From positions 1 through 35,726 of the forward strand of contig JAEZPG010000081.1 in NCBI GenBank assembly GCA_023413555.1: DNA of 35,726 nucleotides, read 5' to 3'. Origin of the DNA: Bacillota bacterium (GTDB lineage Bacteria > Bacillota > Clostridia > Lachnospirales > Lachnospiraceae). The position numbers were made by a program, and so were the translations under genes. Positions 6,067-13,164 of the stretch are shown piece after piece. The notes below the pieces were generated by a model. It made no database searches, was not told the origin of the DNA, and worked only from the letters and a program-made list of their open reading frames with translations. Each line of letters starts with the position of its first letter. Within the stretch, counting starts at the first letter, position 1.

Positions 6067-6648
6067 TCATAGCGTAAATTTTTGTCCTGTATACGCTTCT
6101 GTCAAAGGAGTAGACCTTGTAGTAATTATAGCAACCATATTATGTTGTTCGCAAAACAATTGAATGTACCTCGTTATTTTAAGTAAATCTTTGTCTGTAA
6201 TACCACCATCGTTATTAGATAATATTATAAACTTGGCATTTCGTTTTCCTGATATAAACAGTCTTATTTTAAATTGAACTAATGCAGTCATATTACATAA
6301 AGGTTCGTCCTTATATTTCTGCAGACCGTTATCTAATAGGAAAGTCTCTATGTCCTTTGCAAAGGAATCACTGAACATCCTGTTGGCTAGTCCAAAAAAA
6401 CTTAAATATTCTTCTATACTTAATGAGGTTCTAGAAAATTCATCATCAATAAAATCTACATTATAATCAGCAAGAGAATAGATTTTTTTTGTGTCATGTT
6501 CCAACAAATAACACTGTTCTCGCTCCTTTAAGACAGTCTGAATAAAATGATGTAAGACAGATATACTCTTACTGGTCAGCAAAATGACTGAAGAACTCAA
6601 CGCAAATCTAATTCTAAGCTTGTTGTAATCATTTACTACCAGCTCCAT
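6067..6648 (-). CDS. Degenerate ABC-ATPase-like protein in the agr operon, unknown function
   Basis: The 193-residue protein starts at ATG 6648, 15 nt after agrD. Its order of elements follows an ABC-type ATPase, but every catalytic motif is missing. VILLTSKSISVLHHFI (about 21-36) lies where the Walker A loop would be, without the Gly-rich GxGKST. SLSIEEYLSFFG (about 75-86) matches the 'sv.EyL.f.a.l.g' helix that follows the Q-loop. FIILSNNDGGI lies where a Walker B 'LLiLDEPt.GLD' would be, and AIITTRS replaces the 'iliSTH' H-loop. No LSGGQ signature is present. There is no signal peptide or membrane helix. It probably cannot hydrolyse ATP; a regulatory or structural partner of a transporter or of AgrB is possible. 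The homology claim rests on pattern reading only. Confidence 0.75.
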   Translation of the reverse strand: MELVVNDYNKLRIRFALSSSVILLTSKSISVLHHFIQTVLKEREQCYLLEHDTKKIYSLADYNVDFIDDEFSRTSLSIEEYLSFFGLANRMFSDSFAKDIETFLLDNGLQKYKDEPLCNMTALVQFKIRLFISGKRNAKFIILSNNDGGITDKDLLKITRYIQLFCEQHNMVAIITTRSTPLTEAYTGQKFTL

Positions 6649-6663
6649 AAATCCACACCCTTG

Positions 6664-6843
6664 TTATTTCTTTTGTACTAGTTTCATCAAGTCTTTTCTT
6701 GTAACATTCTCTGCACCTTCTGGCTTCTCTGGCTCATAAAAATAGAACCAACATCCATTGCTACCCCATGCAAAACTTACAGCAGTGAAGAACATAAAAG
6801 CTGTAGCTAAATTAGTAATAAGTTTTTGACGCATCTTCTTCAT
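6664..6843 (-). CDS. agrD: AgrD-like autoinducing-peptide precursor
   Basis: This is a 59-residue propeptide. Start ATG 6843 is chosen because AAAGGAGG lies just upstream; an in-frame ATG at 6864 overlaps agrB. It has an amphipathic basic N-terminus (MKKMRQKLITNLATAFMFF), then SNGCWFYF, then a charged tail opening YEPEKPEGAEN. The layout matches Listeria AgrD, where the ring segment CFMFV is followed by YEPKSP. The predicted signal is a five-residue thiolactone, Cys31-Trp-Phe-Tyr-Phe, with a short N-terminal tail. AgrB would cut before Tyr36 and close the ring. The gene starts 13 nt after agrB ends. Confidence 0.88.
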   Translation of the reverse strand: MKKMRQKLITNLATAFMFFTAVSFAWGSNGCWFYFYEPEKPEGAENVTRKDLMKLVQKK

Positions 6844-6856
6844 AATTTTCCCTCCT

Positions 6857-7447
6857 TTACTCATGGTCTGGTAAAGTGTTCAGCCTGTCCCAAATAGGAA
6901 GAAGGGCTATCGATTGGCAAAACACCGCCTGACCAGCTATTAATGAATATTGTATGAATTTATTATCCAATAACGTTCCTAATGTAATCAATATCAGGTC
7001 CACGGTAATGATAACCAGACTTATTCTTCTGTGTTTTCTTTTGACTTCTGGGTTAGCCTTTTTACTTTTAGCTGCATATGCTATACATAAGCAAAAACTT
7101 ATAACGCCCATAATAGAAATCAAAATATATTGAATGATTCCGCTAGATACTTGCTTACTTATGTAAATGGATCCTAATTCGCATAAAAGAAATAAGCCTA
7201 TACAAGCACTGTGTGACTTGGCATGTGCTCCTCCTGCAAATAACCTTAATGGCATGAAAAACAAACAAAAGGTTAACGTTTCCATTGGAATTTTAAGCAC
7301 TAGTGCTAATGTAACAACAAGTATCATATTAACTAGTGTCGAAATGGCGATTTCAAGTCCATACAATATTACATTATAATACTCCTTGTTATCAATGGTG
7401 TGAAATAATCTGTCAACAAGTTTCTGAGCAACCATACGATAGCTCAT
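6857..7447 (-). CDS. agrB: AgrB, membrane endopeptidase that processes AgrD
   Basis: AgrB removes the C-terminal tail of AgrD and closes the thiolactone. The 196-residue, multi-pass membrane protein has the hallmark PLRLFAGGAHAKSHSACIG. His75 and Cys82 within it correspond to the catalytic His77 and Cys84 of Staphylococcus AgrB. The start is ATG 7447, with GGAGG at 7456-7460; an upstream in-frame ATG at 7462 overlaps that box. About five or six membrane segments are predicted. It leads the agrB-agrD-pseudo-ATPase operon, and its stop overlaps the agrD ribosome site. Confidence 0.93.
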   Translation of the reverse strand: MSYRMVAQKLVDRLFHTIDNKEYYNVILYGLEIAISTLVNMILVVTLALVLKIPMETLTFCLFFMPLRLFAGGAHAKSHSACIGLFLLCELGSIYISKQVSSGIIQYILISIMGVISFCLCIAYAAKSKKANPEVKRKHRRISLVIITVDLILITLGTLLDNKFIQYSLIAGQAVFCQSIALLPIWDRLNTLPDHE

Positions 7448-7472
7448 GGTTTCCACCTCCATTTATGTTTCT

Positions 7473-7500
7473 ATTATACTTTCTATAACTAAATAATCAA
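7473..7500 (-). promoter_or_regulatory. Promoter of the agrB-agrD operon
   Basis: On the minus strand TTGATT (7495-7500) and TATAAT (7473-7478) are separated by 16 bp. The -10 is a perfect consensus and lies about 26 nt upstream of the agrB start. Confidence 0.7.
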
Positions 7501-7556
7501 CTAATTCTTACTATTTCGCTTTTTTCACTCTCAATTTAACAGTTTTTTTTTAATAA

Positions 7557-7590
7557 TGCAAAATTATAATGAAATAGTGCAGAATTATAA
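7557..7590. repeat. LytTR-type direct repeat, candidate AgrA binding site
   Basis: TGCAAAATTATAA (7557-7569) and TGCAGAATTATAA (7578-7590) match at 12 of 13 positions and are offset by exactly 21 bp, two helical turns. Paired direct repeats with this period, upstream of a -35, are the standard binding geometry of LytTR response regulators such as AgrA. The second copy ends 10 bp before the -35 of the agrC promoter. Confidence 0.65.
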
Positions 7591-7600
7591 ACCTACACAT

Positions 7601-7630
7601 TTGACATTAAAATTACGCATAATGTATAAT
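7601..7630 (+). promoter_or_regulatory. Promoter of the agrC-agrA operon
   Basis: There is a perfect TTGACA (7601-7606) and a perfect TATAAT (7625-7630) with an 18-bp spacer. Transcription would begin near 7637, about 30 nt before agrC. Confidence 0.85.
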
Positions 7631-7667
7631 AGTATATGTGAAGAACTACTAGTTTGGAGGCGTACAA

Positions 7668-8975
7668 ATGAATTATGATTTACTATCTTCCTTCATGGAT
7701 TCTGCCTTGCTATGCAGGCTATTTAACAATCTATTGCATTTCAAATTTAATTACAAATATCGCTATATAAGCGGTGTTGTCGCCATGTTGATTTTAGCAT
7801 TAAGATATTTTATTTGTATGAATGTTACGGATTCCACTGAATATATTGTCAGAATATTGTTTAATTCTGCTATTTTTGTAATAGCTTTTGTCTTTTATAC
7901 AGACAAAATACGAAAGAAAATTCTTATTTCTTTTATTTATTTTGTTTTGATGATTATTTCAGAATCATTGGTAATGATAATTCTTACTGTAACCACGCAA
8001 CAGACTCTTAATTACATAGTACAGAACAAAGAAGCTATACGCCAAGCCTGTATTTTGGTTTCCAAACTAATTGCATTCTATTTGGTAGAACAACTGATTG
8101 TACGTTTTAGAGATTATAGAGATTTAAATTTTAATTATATGAAGGAATTAACCCTGATTTTAGTATTTAATTTCCTACTATTCGCAATAGCTGTTCGGGC
8201 AATTACTACCCCAGAATCTGTGAATTCCAACTATCGGGTTCTGCTTATTATGACCATTGGTATTACCTTTGTTTCTTTGCTATCTACCTACTTAATTTCA
8301 AAGGTCGCACAAAAATCACGAAAGGAAATGGAATACCAGCTGGAATTAAATCGGTTGGAAATGGAACATAAATACTATGAAGACATGTCGGATATTGTAA
8401 ACAACCTACGATCCCTTAGACATGATATGAATAATCACATTGGTATAATGCTTGGACTGGTAGAGACCAAACAATATAATGACTTAAAAGAGTATTTAAA
8501 TGACATTTATGCAGATGCAAGTCATGCAAATGACTATATTTTTTTAGAGAACAAAACTTTGACAATCTTATTAAATACAAAAATCGGAAAAGCCACAAGT
8601 CTGAATATTGATATGAATATTGATATTGCAATCTCCTCTTTACCTTTTAATACTAAGGACATGAGCATTATCATAGGAAATATGTTGGACAATGCAATTG
8701 AGGCTGCGTCACAAGTGGCAGAAGTACCATTTATCTCTTTATCAATGTATAAACAGGGAGCATGCTACACGATATGCTGTAAAAATAACTATTTGGTAAA
8801 ACCAAAAGAGAGTAATGGAAAATTCTTAACAAGTAAAAAAGATGCCAAAAATCACGGAATGGGCATCGCAAATATTAAATCTGCCGTTGCACACTATAAA
8901 GGTTGTGTTACGATAAACGTAACAGATTTATTTGAAATGGTGATTGAGGTAGAAGATACCAAGAAGGATTCATAA
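7668..8975 (+). CDS. agrC: AgrC-like sensor histidine kinase
   Basis: This is a 435-residue kinase with start ATG 7668 behind TTGGAGG. Residues 1-212 form a polytopic sensor domain with about six membrane segments and no large extracellular domain, as in peptide-pheromone receptors. A coiled-coil-like linker (215-245) leads to the dimerisation helix with the phospho-acceptor His252 in LRHDMNNH. A GHKL ATPase domain follows, with the N-box NMLDNAIEAA and the glycine box GMGIANI. It shares an operon with agrA and is divergent from agrBD. By analogy it binds the thiolactone made from the nearby agrD. Confidence 0.92.
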   Translation: MNYDLLSSFMDSALLCRLFNNLLHFKFNYKYRYISGVVAMLILALRYFICMNVTDSTEYIVRILFNSAIFVIAFVFYTDKIRKKILISFIYFVLMIISESLVMIILTVTTQQTLNYIVQNKEAIRQACILVSKLIAFYLVEQLIVRFRDYRDLNFNYMKELTLILVFNFLLFAIAVRAITTPESVNSNYRVLLIMTIGITFVSLLSTYLISKVAQKSRKEMEYQLELNRLEMEHKYYEDMSDIVNNLRSLRHDMNNHIGIMLGLVETKQYNDLKEYLNDIYADASHANDYIFLENKTLTILLNTKIGKATSLNIDMNIDIAISSLPFNTKDMSIIIGNMLDNAIEAASQVAEVPFISLSMYKQGACYTICCKNNYLVKPKESNGKFLTSKKDAKNHGMGIANIKSAVAHYKGCVTINVTDLFEMVIEVEDTKKDS

Positions 8976-9000
8976 TATATTACAAGGAAGGTAATGCGAC

Positions 9001-9720
9001 ATGACATATCATATTGGAATCTGTGACGATGAAAAACTACAAGTTAAGATTAATTCTTTGTACATTAAGGATATTGCGGAACGAAATAAAATCTCTGTGA
9101 CAACAGTCGGTTTTACTTCTTCAGATCAGTTGTTAGAGTATCTAAAAACACACAAGCTTCATATGGTTTTTCTGGATATTGACATGGGAGGCCCATCTGG
9201 TATATCTGCTGGAATTAAGCTTTTTCAGCATCATCCAGACATCGTTGTTATCTTTATTACTGGGCATCGAGAATTTGCTTGTAGCGCTTATGATGTTGAG
9301 GCCCTTGGCTATATTCTAAAGCCGGTGGATATCAACAAGTTAGAGCGTCTATTTAAAAAAGCTCTTATTCAGATTGATGCTGGAAATGAAGAGTCTTCTC
9401 CTTCCGCTGTTCCTAGTCTTGTGGTTACAGAAGGTGGAGCTAAGATTAAAATTAGCTTAAATGATATTATATGCATAGAACGAATTCGCTATCAAAGTGT
9501 AATTACTTCTACCACTGGTGTTTATCGTGTTTATGAATCTATAACTGCCTTGGATGACAAAACTGAACATAAGATGTTGCGAATTAATCAAAGTGAATTA
9601 ATAAACCCCTCTGTAATCAATACAATTAAGGGATATACTATTTATTTAAAGAATGGTCAGGAACGAAGCATCAGCCGTGGATACAAAAAAACTGTGTTGG
9701 ATGCCTTCCTAAATACATAA
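9001..9720 (+). CDS. agrA: AgrA-like LytTR response regulator
   Basis: The 239-residue regulator lies 25 nt after agrC, with AAGGAAGG ahead of its ATG. The N-terminal receiver domain has the acidic pair Asp9-Asp10, the phospho-acceptor Asp59 (VFLDIDMGG) and the switch Lys in ILKPVD. The C-terminal LytTR DNA-binding domain (about 140-239) contains DIICIERIRYQSVI, LRINQSELINPSVI and ISRGYKK. The expected DNA target is a pair of short direct repeats, and such a pair is present in the agrB-agrC intergenic region, which suggests autoregulation. Confidence 0.92.
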   Translation: MTYHIGICDDEKLQVKINSLYIKDIAERNKISVTTVGFTSSDQLLEYLKTHKLHMVFLDIDMGGPSGISAGIKLFQHHPDIVVIFITGHREFACSAYDVEALGYILKPVDINKLERLFKKALIQIDAGNEESSPSAVPSLVVTEGGAKIKISLNDIICIERIRYQSVITSTTGVYRVYESITALDDKTEHKMLRINQSELINPSVINTIKGYTIYLKNGQERSISRGYKKTVLDAFLNT

Positions 9721-9722
9721 GC

Positions 9723-9778
9723 AAAAAAGATGAGGTGCTCTATATCTTTCATTAGTTACAGAGTACCTCATCTTTTTT
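9723..9778 (+). terminator. Bidirectional terminator between agrA and the isochorismatase gene
   Basis: AAAAAAGATGAGGTGCTCT (9723-9741) pairs with AGAGTACCTCATCTTTTTT (9760-9778), with one G-T pair. It has A- and T-tracts on both sides, so it can stop transcription arriving from either strand. Confidence 0.88.
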
Positions 9779-9793
9779 GAATAATAAGTCTAG

Positions 9794-10342
9794 TTATATA
9801 ATATTACAGAAATATTCCTCACATGTTTTTACATCTGCAAAATACGGGTGAAGGGATGCTAGATATACCTTCTGAACCACCTCAGCAGCAATTCTTTCAT
9901 GATTCCACTCTAGGTCAAATGTAGTACAAGCATCCGATATCAAAGTCACACTATAACCTAACTCTTTTGCTACCCGAACCGTTGTATCCACACACATATG
10001 TGTCATCATTCCACATACGACAAGCTCATCTATGGCATCTTTTTGCAGTTCCTCTTGTAAATTTGTCTCCAAAAAGCTGCTTGGTTGGTGCTTAATAATC
10101 ACTTTTTCTGAATCTTTTGGTTGGATATCCTCATGAATTTTAACACCCTCTGTACCTGATTCAAAGAAAGTCGCACCCTTTGCTTTTACGTGTTGAATGT
10201 AATAAACTGGAGATCCATCTTCTCTGAAGCTTTTCAGTAGTTTTTTTGTAGCATCCAGCGCTTTTTCTGGTTGAAATAATTCATTTCTACCTTTTGGAAA
10301 ATAATCGTTTTGAACATCTATAATAAGCAATGCTTTACTCAT
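9794..10342 (-). CDS. Isochorismatase-family cysteine hydrolase (nicotinamidase-like)
   Basis: The 182-residue cytosolic protein has the standard alpha/beta fold of the family. The catalytic triad is visible: Asp9 in LLIIDVQNDYF, Lys84 in IIKHQPSSF and the nucleophile Cys117 in GMMTHMCVDTTVR, which includes the family cis-peptide region. The family hydrolyses amides or vinyl ethers (nicotinamide, isochorismate, ureido compounds); the substrate cannot be read from the sequence. AGGAGG precedes ATG 10342. It follows an HxlR regulator gene by 62 nt on the same strand and is probably controlled by it. Confidence 0.9.
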   Translation of the reverse strand: MSKALLIIDVQNDYFPKGRNELFQPEKALDATKKLLKSFREDGSPVYYIQHVKAKGATFFESGTEGVKIHEDIQPKDSEKVIIKHQPSSFLETNLQEELQKDAIDELVVCGMMTHMCVDTTVRVAKELGYSVTLISDACTTFDLEWNHERIAAEVVQKVYLASLHPYFADVKTCEEYFCNII

Positions 10343-10404
10343 TATGAAACCTCCTTACTTGTTATAAATATACAATATCGGACATTTCCTTCTATGTAAA
10401 CTAC

Positions 10405-10788
10405 TTACTTTTTCGTACATAGGCTTCTTTCATAAGGGATTCCTTTTTCCTTAAGAATATCTTCCATCCCATGCTCCACCATATATTCTATTCCAATTTC
10501 CTGCATAATATAGATGGCTGATAAGATTTTGTTACCTCTATCCGTTAGATAATATTCTACTTTTAACGGATAGCCACTGAAAATCTTTTTATCAACAAGT
10601 CCAAACTGTTTCAATTCGCTTAGCTGCTCCAATAACATCTTTTGGCTAACTCCATGAATGCTGTGTTGAAGCTCTGAGAAAGAACAATTTTTATCTCGAA
10701 GCTGAAAAATAATAATTGCTTTCCATTTCCCCCTAATGATATCGTGTACAAACTCTAATGGACAGGTATAGTTTTCTCTAATCTTCAT
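10405..10788 (-). CDS. HxlR-family transcriptional regulator
   Basis: The 127-residue winged-helix protein begins with YTCPLEFVHDIIRGKWKAII, the usual HxlR opening. Cys9 sits in the position that senses electrophiles or redox stress in several members such as HypR and YodB. The recognition helix region is FSELQHSIHGVSQKMLLEQL and the wing is YPLKVEYYLTDRG. The family binds DNA as dimers and usually controls an adjacent enzyme gene, here the isochorismatase-family hydrolase. The gene-free DNA upstream (10789-11056) shows no operator or gene I can name. Confidence 0.9.
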   Translation of the reverse strand: MKIRENYTCPLEFVHDIIRGKWKAIIIFQLRDKNCSFSELQHSIHGVSQKMLLEQLSELKQFGLVDKKIFSGYPLKVEYYLTDRGNKILSAIYIMQEIGIEYMVEHGMEDILKEKGIPYERSLCTKK

Positions 10789-11056
10789 TAATCCCGTTCT
10801 CCCTTACTTATTATCATGCAATCATTCGCTGCAAACTTCTATTGTTATGGTGTTACTTGTTGTACCATCTTGTAAATGTAAAACGTAGATACCAGTCGAT
10901 TACTCTTAATCAGTTTACTTCTCAAATTAATATTTTCCTTGATTCCTGCTTTTAGCCACTGCCTTATTCGTTTTCATAGGTATCTGTCCTTAAAGGCAGC
11001 GTTGAATACGAGCTCTATTTGGTGTGGTAGAGCTTCGCTGGTCACGCTCCTATATA

Positions 11057-11092
11057 ATAAAAGAGGTTCTACAAACCGGAGTTTGCAGAACC
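11057..11092 (-). terminator. Terminator of the tRNA-Asn transcript
   Basis: On the minus strand GGTTCTGCAAAC, loop TCCG and GTTTGTAGAACC pair with one mismatch, followed by TCTTTTATTATA. It lies 10 nt past the tRNA 3' end. Confidence 0.8.
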
Positions 11093-11101
11093 ATTCAGTA
11101 A

Positions 11102-11173
11102 CTCCCCGAGTTGGGCTCGAACCAACAACCCCACGGTTAACAGCCGTGTGCTCTACCATTGAGCTATCGAGGA
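11102..11173 (-). tRNA. tRNA-Asn (anticodon GTT)
   Basis: The cloverleaf has acceptor TCCTCGA/TCGGGGA with discriminator G, a D-arm containing AGCTCAATGGTAGAGC, the anticodon stem CACGG/CCGTG around CTGTTAA, and a T-arm with GTTGGTTCGAGCCCAAC. The anticodon is GTT. CCA is not encoded. Confidence 0.97.
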
Positions 11174-11183
11174 ATATACTGAC

Positions 11184-11212
11184 ATTTTAATACCATAGTC
11201 TAACAATGTCAA
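11184..11212 (-). promoter_or_regulatory. Promoter of tRNA-Asn
   Basis: On the minus strand a perfect TTGACA (11207-11212) and TAAAAT (11184-11189) are separated by 17 bp. The predicted start is only a few bases upstream of the tRNA. Confidence 0.8.
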
Positions 11213-11232
11213 TATCCATTGACCCTTGATAT

Positions 11233-12120
11233 TTAAAAATATTTTGTGAGTTCAATTGGGCCTTCAAGAATAGATCTGCCTACATACAATGTTCCATCCA
11301 CTTTGGTTAATACAGACCACTTAACCAGTGCAATCTTATTATTTTCTATCTCTAATGCTTGAATACATCTTGGATGAATACAACTGCCATCATTAAAATA
11401 CTTTGGTTCCCTTATGGTAGGAAATACTGCCCTGTGAGTATGGCCAGTTATTAGCATTTGGTTATGATCTTCAGACCATTTAGATAACTGTGTTTCAATC
11501 TTATTCTTTTTCTTAGGGTTGATATCTGAACTGGAAGGATCCCTCATTCCTAAAAGCTCTAACCGTTTCCAGACATATCGCACCAAAAATCTTCCTATTG
11601 GCCATAACTCGTCATTGATCACATCCCCTTGATGACCATGAACAAGAAAAATAGTATTGTAGGTTTCCTGATGTTCAAGAATTAAACCTTCATAAACTAC
11701 CATATCAGGAAATAATGGACAATACTTTTTAGTACTATCACAATAATATTTTTTCATATTCTTATCTACATATTTACGACTATTCTTCACTATATCGTGA
11801 TTGCCATATAGCATATAAAGTCGCTTCTCTTGATAGAATTTCTCCATAATCCAGAATGAATCACTATGAACCTCTATAATATTACTAAAGTCTCTATTTT
11901 CCCAGAGTTCATCTCCATCACCTAATTCGAAATAGGTAAACCCCTGATCATAATAATGTTGTAGCGCTGCAAAGAACAAATTCTGGTTAGGAAGAAAATT
12001 ATCCGTCCAATTACCAGTTCCCCTGTGACAATCGCTCATTATAACGAATTTAGAACTGTTATCATAAGGAATAACCTTAGCCTTTTCATACAGTTTCGTT
12101 AATCTTTTATCTGTTCTCAT
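11233..12120 (-). CDS. Calcineurin-like metallophosphoesterase
   Basis: The 295-residue cytosolic protein has the five dimetal-site blocks of the family in order: SDCHRG (29-34), GDGDELWE (67-74), GNHD (106-109), HGHQGD (161-166) and GHTH (226-229). The overall layout resembles UDP-2,3-diacylglucosamine hydrolase-like or generic serine/threonine-phosphatase-like members. A Gram-positive has no lipid A, so the substrate is unknown. It starts 10 nt after the DUF4474 gene and is surely co-transcribed with it. Confidence 0.88.
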   Translation of the reverse strand: MRTDKRLTKLYEKAKVIPYDNSSKFVIMSDCHRGTGNWTDNFLPNQNLFFAALQHYYDQGFTYFELGDGDELWENRDFSNIIEVHSDSFWIMEKFYQEKRLYMLYGNHDIVKNSRKYVDKNMKKYYCDSTKKYCPLFPDMVVYEGLILEHQETYNTIFLVHGHQGDVINDELWPIGRFLVRYVWKRLELLGMRDPSSSDINPKKKNKIETQLSKWSEDHNQMLITGHTHRAVFPTIREPKYFNDGSCIHPRCIQALEIENNKIALVKWSVLTKVDGTLYVGRSILEGPIELTKYF

Positions 12121-12130
12121 ACTATTCCCC

Positions 12131-13072
12131 CTACTTTTGCAATTTCTTACGAATGCCCATAAATAGGTTCATGGATTTCTTACCAGTAAACTGCCAGGTA
12201 AGAATCTTATATAGGATAGGAAATAGATATTTTAAAAACATAACCTTATTTAAAGTCTTTTTAAAATTAATGGTTTCTACTTTAAACAACCAGCAGTTAA
12301 ATCTATTCTGTCTCTGAATCAACGCTATACGCAATTTATTGTGGACAGGTTGTCTTGTTTTCGGTTGATCAAACACGAAGTATACTATTCTCTCATTAAT
12401 CAGCACTTCCTCTAGATTGTATCCGGCCCGTGCCAAACCATGCAAAAAAGCATTTCTCATCTCATAAGTAGGAAAAGTGAGCTGGACCTTCATAACTAAA
12501 TCCTTTGGCTTTGAAAAAGTTCCTACTGAAAAGCCAGTGAGCCACCAGTGAAGCTGTTTTCTGCGAAACAACTCCTGACCTTTTCTCTCCAGAATATAGG
12601 CCATTGAAATCCGCTCCTCATCGGTTGCACATTCAAAAAATGGTCCTTTGAATACTCCAGGAATATCTACATCTGGTTTATCCGTATTATATAGACCAAT
12701 TTCAGCTCCTGTAGTTATTCCATACTGGCCTTTCCATAGTTCAAGGAGCCAGCGTTTCTCATGATAGGTAAAGTAAATAGGTTCGCTATCAAATATCATA
12801 TTCAGGTTAGGTGATAATTTGTCATATAGTCCACAATAACCAACTTCCCTTTGCCAAGCATGAATCCTGGACTGCACAATATCATTACAGGCATTATATT
12901 CAAACCCATAAGGGTATAATCCCTTATTAAACTCTGAAATTTTTTCCTTCTCTGTCATGGACATAACCTTACGTACTGCCCAAAGCCTGCGACCCATGCT
13001 TAATCCAAATAGCAGTAAAACTATGATAGCTAAAATAAATAGTCCAATCAGCCAAGTCATAATACACACCAT
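12131..13072 (-). CDS. DUF4474-type membrane-anchored protein
   Basis: The 313-residue protein has one N-terminal membrane helix (TWLIGLFILAIIVLLLFGL) followed by a soluble domain. The block YPYGFEYNACNDIVQSRIHA, followed by a Trp/Tyr-rich region, is recognisable as DUF4474, a family of unknown function common in Clostridia. The C-terminal 90 residues are basic and aromatic and may lie against the membrane. ATG 13072 is used; ATG 13060 (MTWLIG) is an alternative, and neither has a strong ribosome site. It is operonic with the metallophosphoesterase downstream. Confidence 0.75.
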   Translation of the reverse strand: MVCIMTWLIGLFILAIIVLLLFGLSMGRRLWAVRKVMSMTEKEKISEFNKGLYPYGFEYNACNDIVQSRIHAWQREVGYCGLYDKLSPNLNMIFDSEPIYFTYHEKRWLLELWKGQYGITTGAEIGLYNTDKPDVDIPGVFKGPFFECATDEERISMAYILERKGQELFRRKQLHWWLTGFSVGTFSKPKDLVMKVQLTFPTYEMRNAFLHGLARAGYNLEEVLINERIVYFVFDQPKTRQPVHNKLRIALIQRQNRFNCWLFKVETINFKKTLNKVMFLKYLFPILYKILTWQFTGKKSMNLFMGIRKKLQK

Positions 13073-13123
13073 TTTACATGTTCTATGTTACTATATTCTG
13101 GTAAAACAACTTGTGTGACTGGA

Positions 13124-13164
13124 AAACGCCTGTAATATACAAATTTCAATTAGTTGTTACAGGC
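13124..13164 (-). terminator. Possible terminator of the BceAB-type operon
   Basis: On the minus strand GCCTGTAA (13157-13164, overlapping the last permease codons) pairs with TTACAGGC (13128-13135), followed by GTTTTCC. The loop is long, so the call is moderate. Confidence 0.5.

Noticed and set aside
6664..6864. Longer AgrD starting at ATG 6864
   Set aside because: That start would put the AAAGGAGG ribosome site inside the coding region. ATG 6843 is correctly spaced and gives the usual AgrD length.
10939..11190. Open frames on both strands across tRNA-Asn
   Set aside because: They run through the tRNA gene and its terminator; stable RNA explains the sequence.
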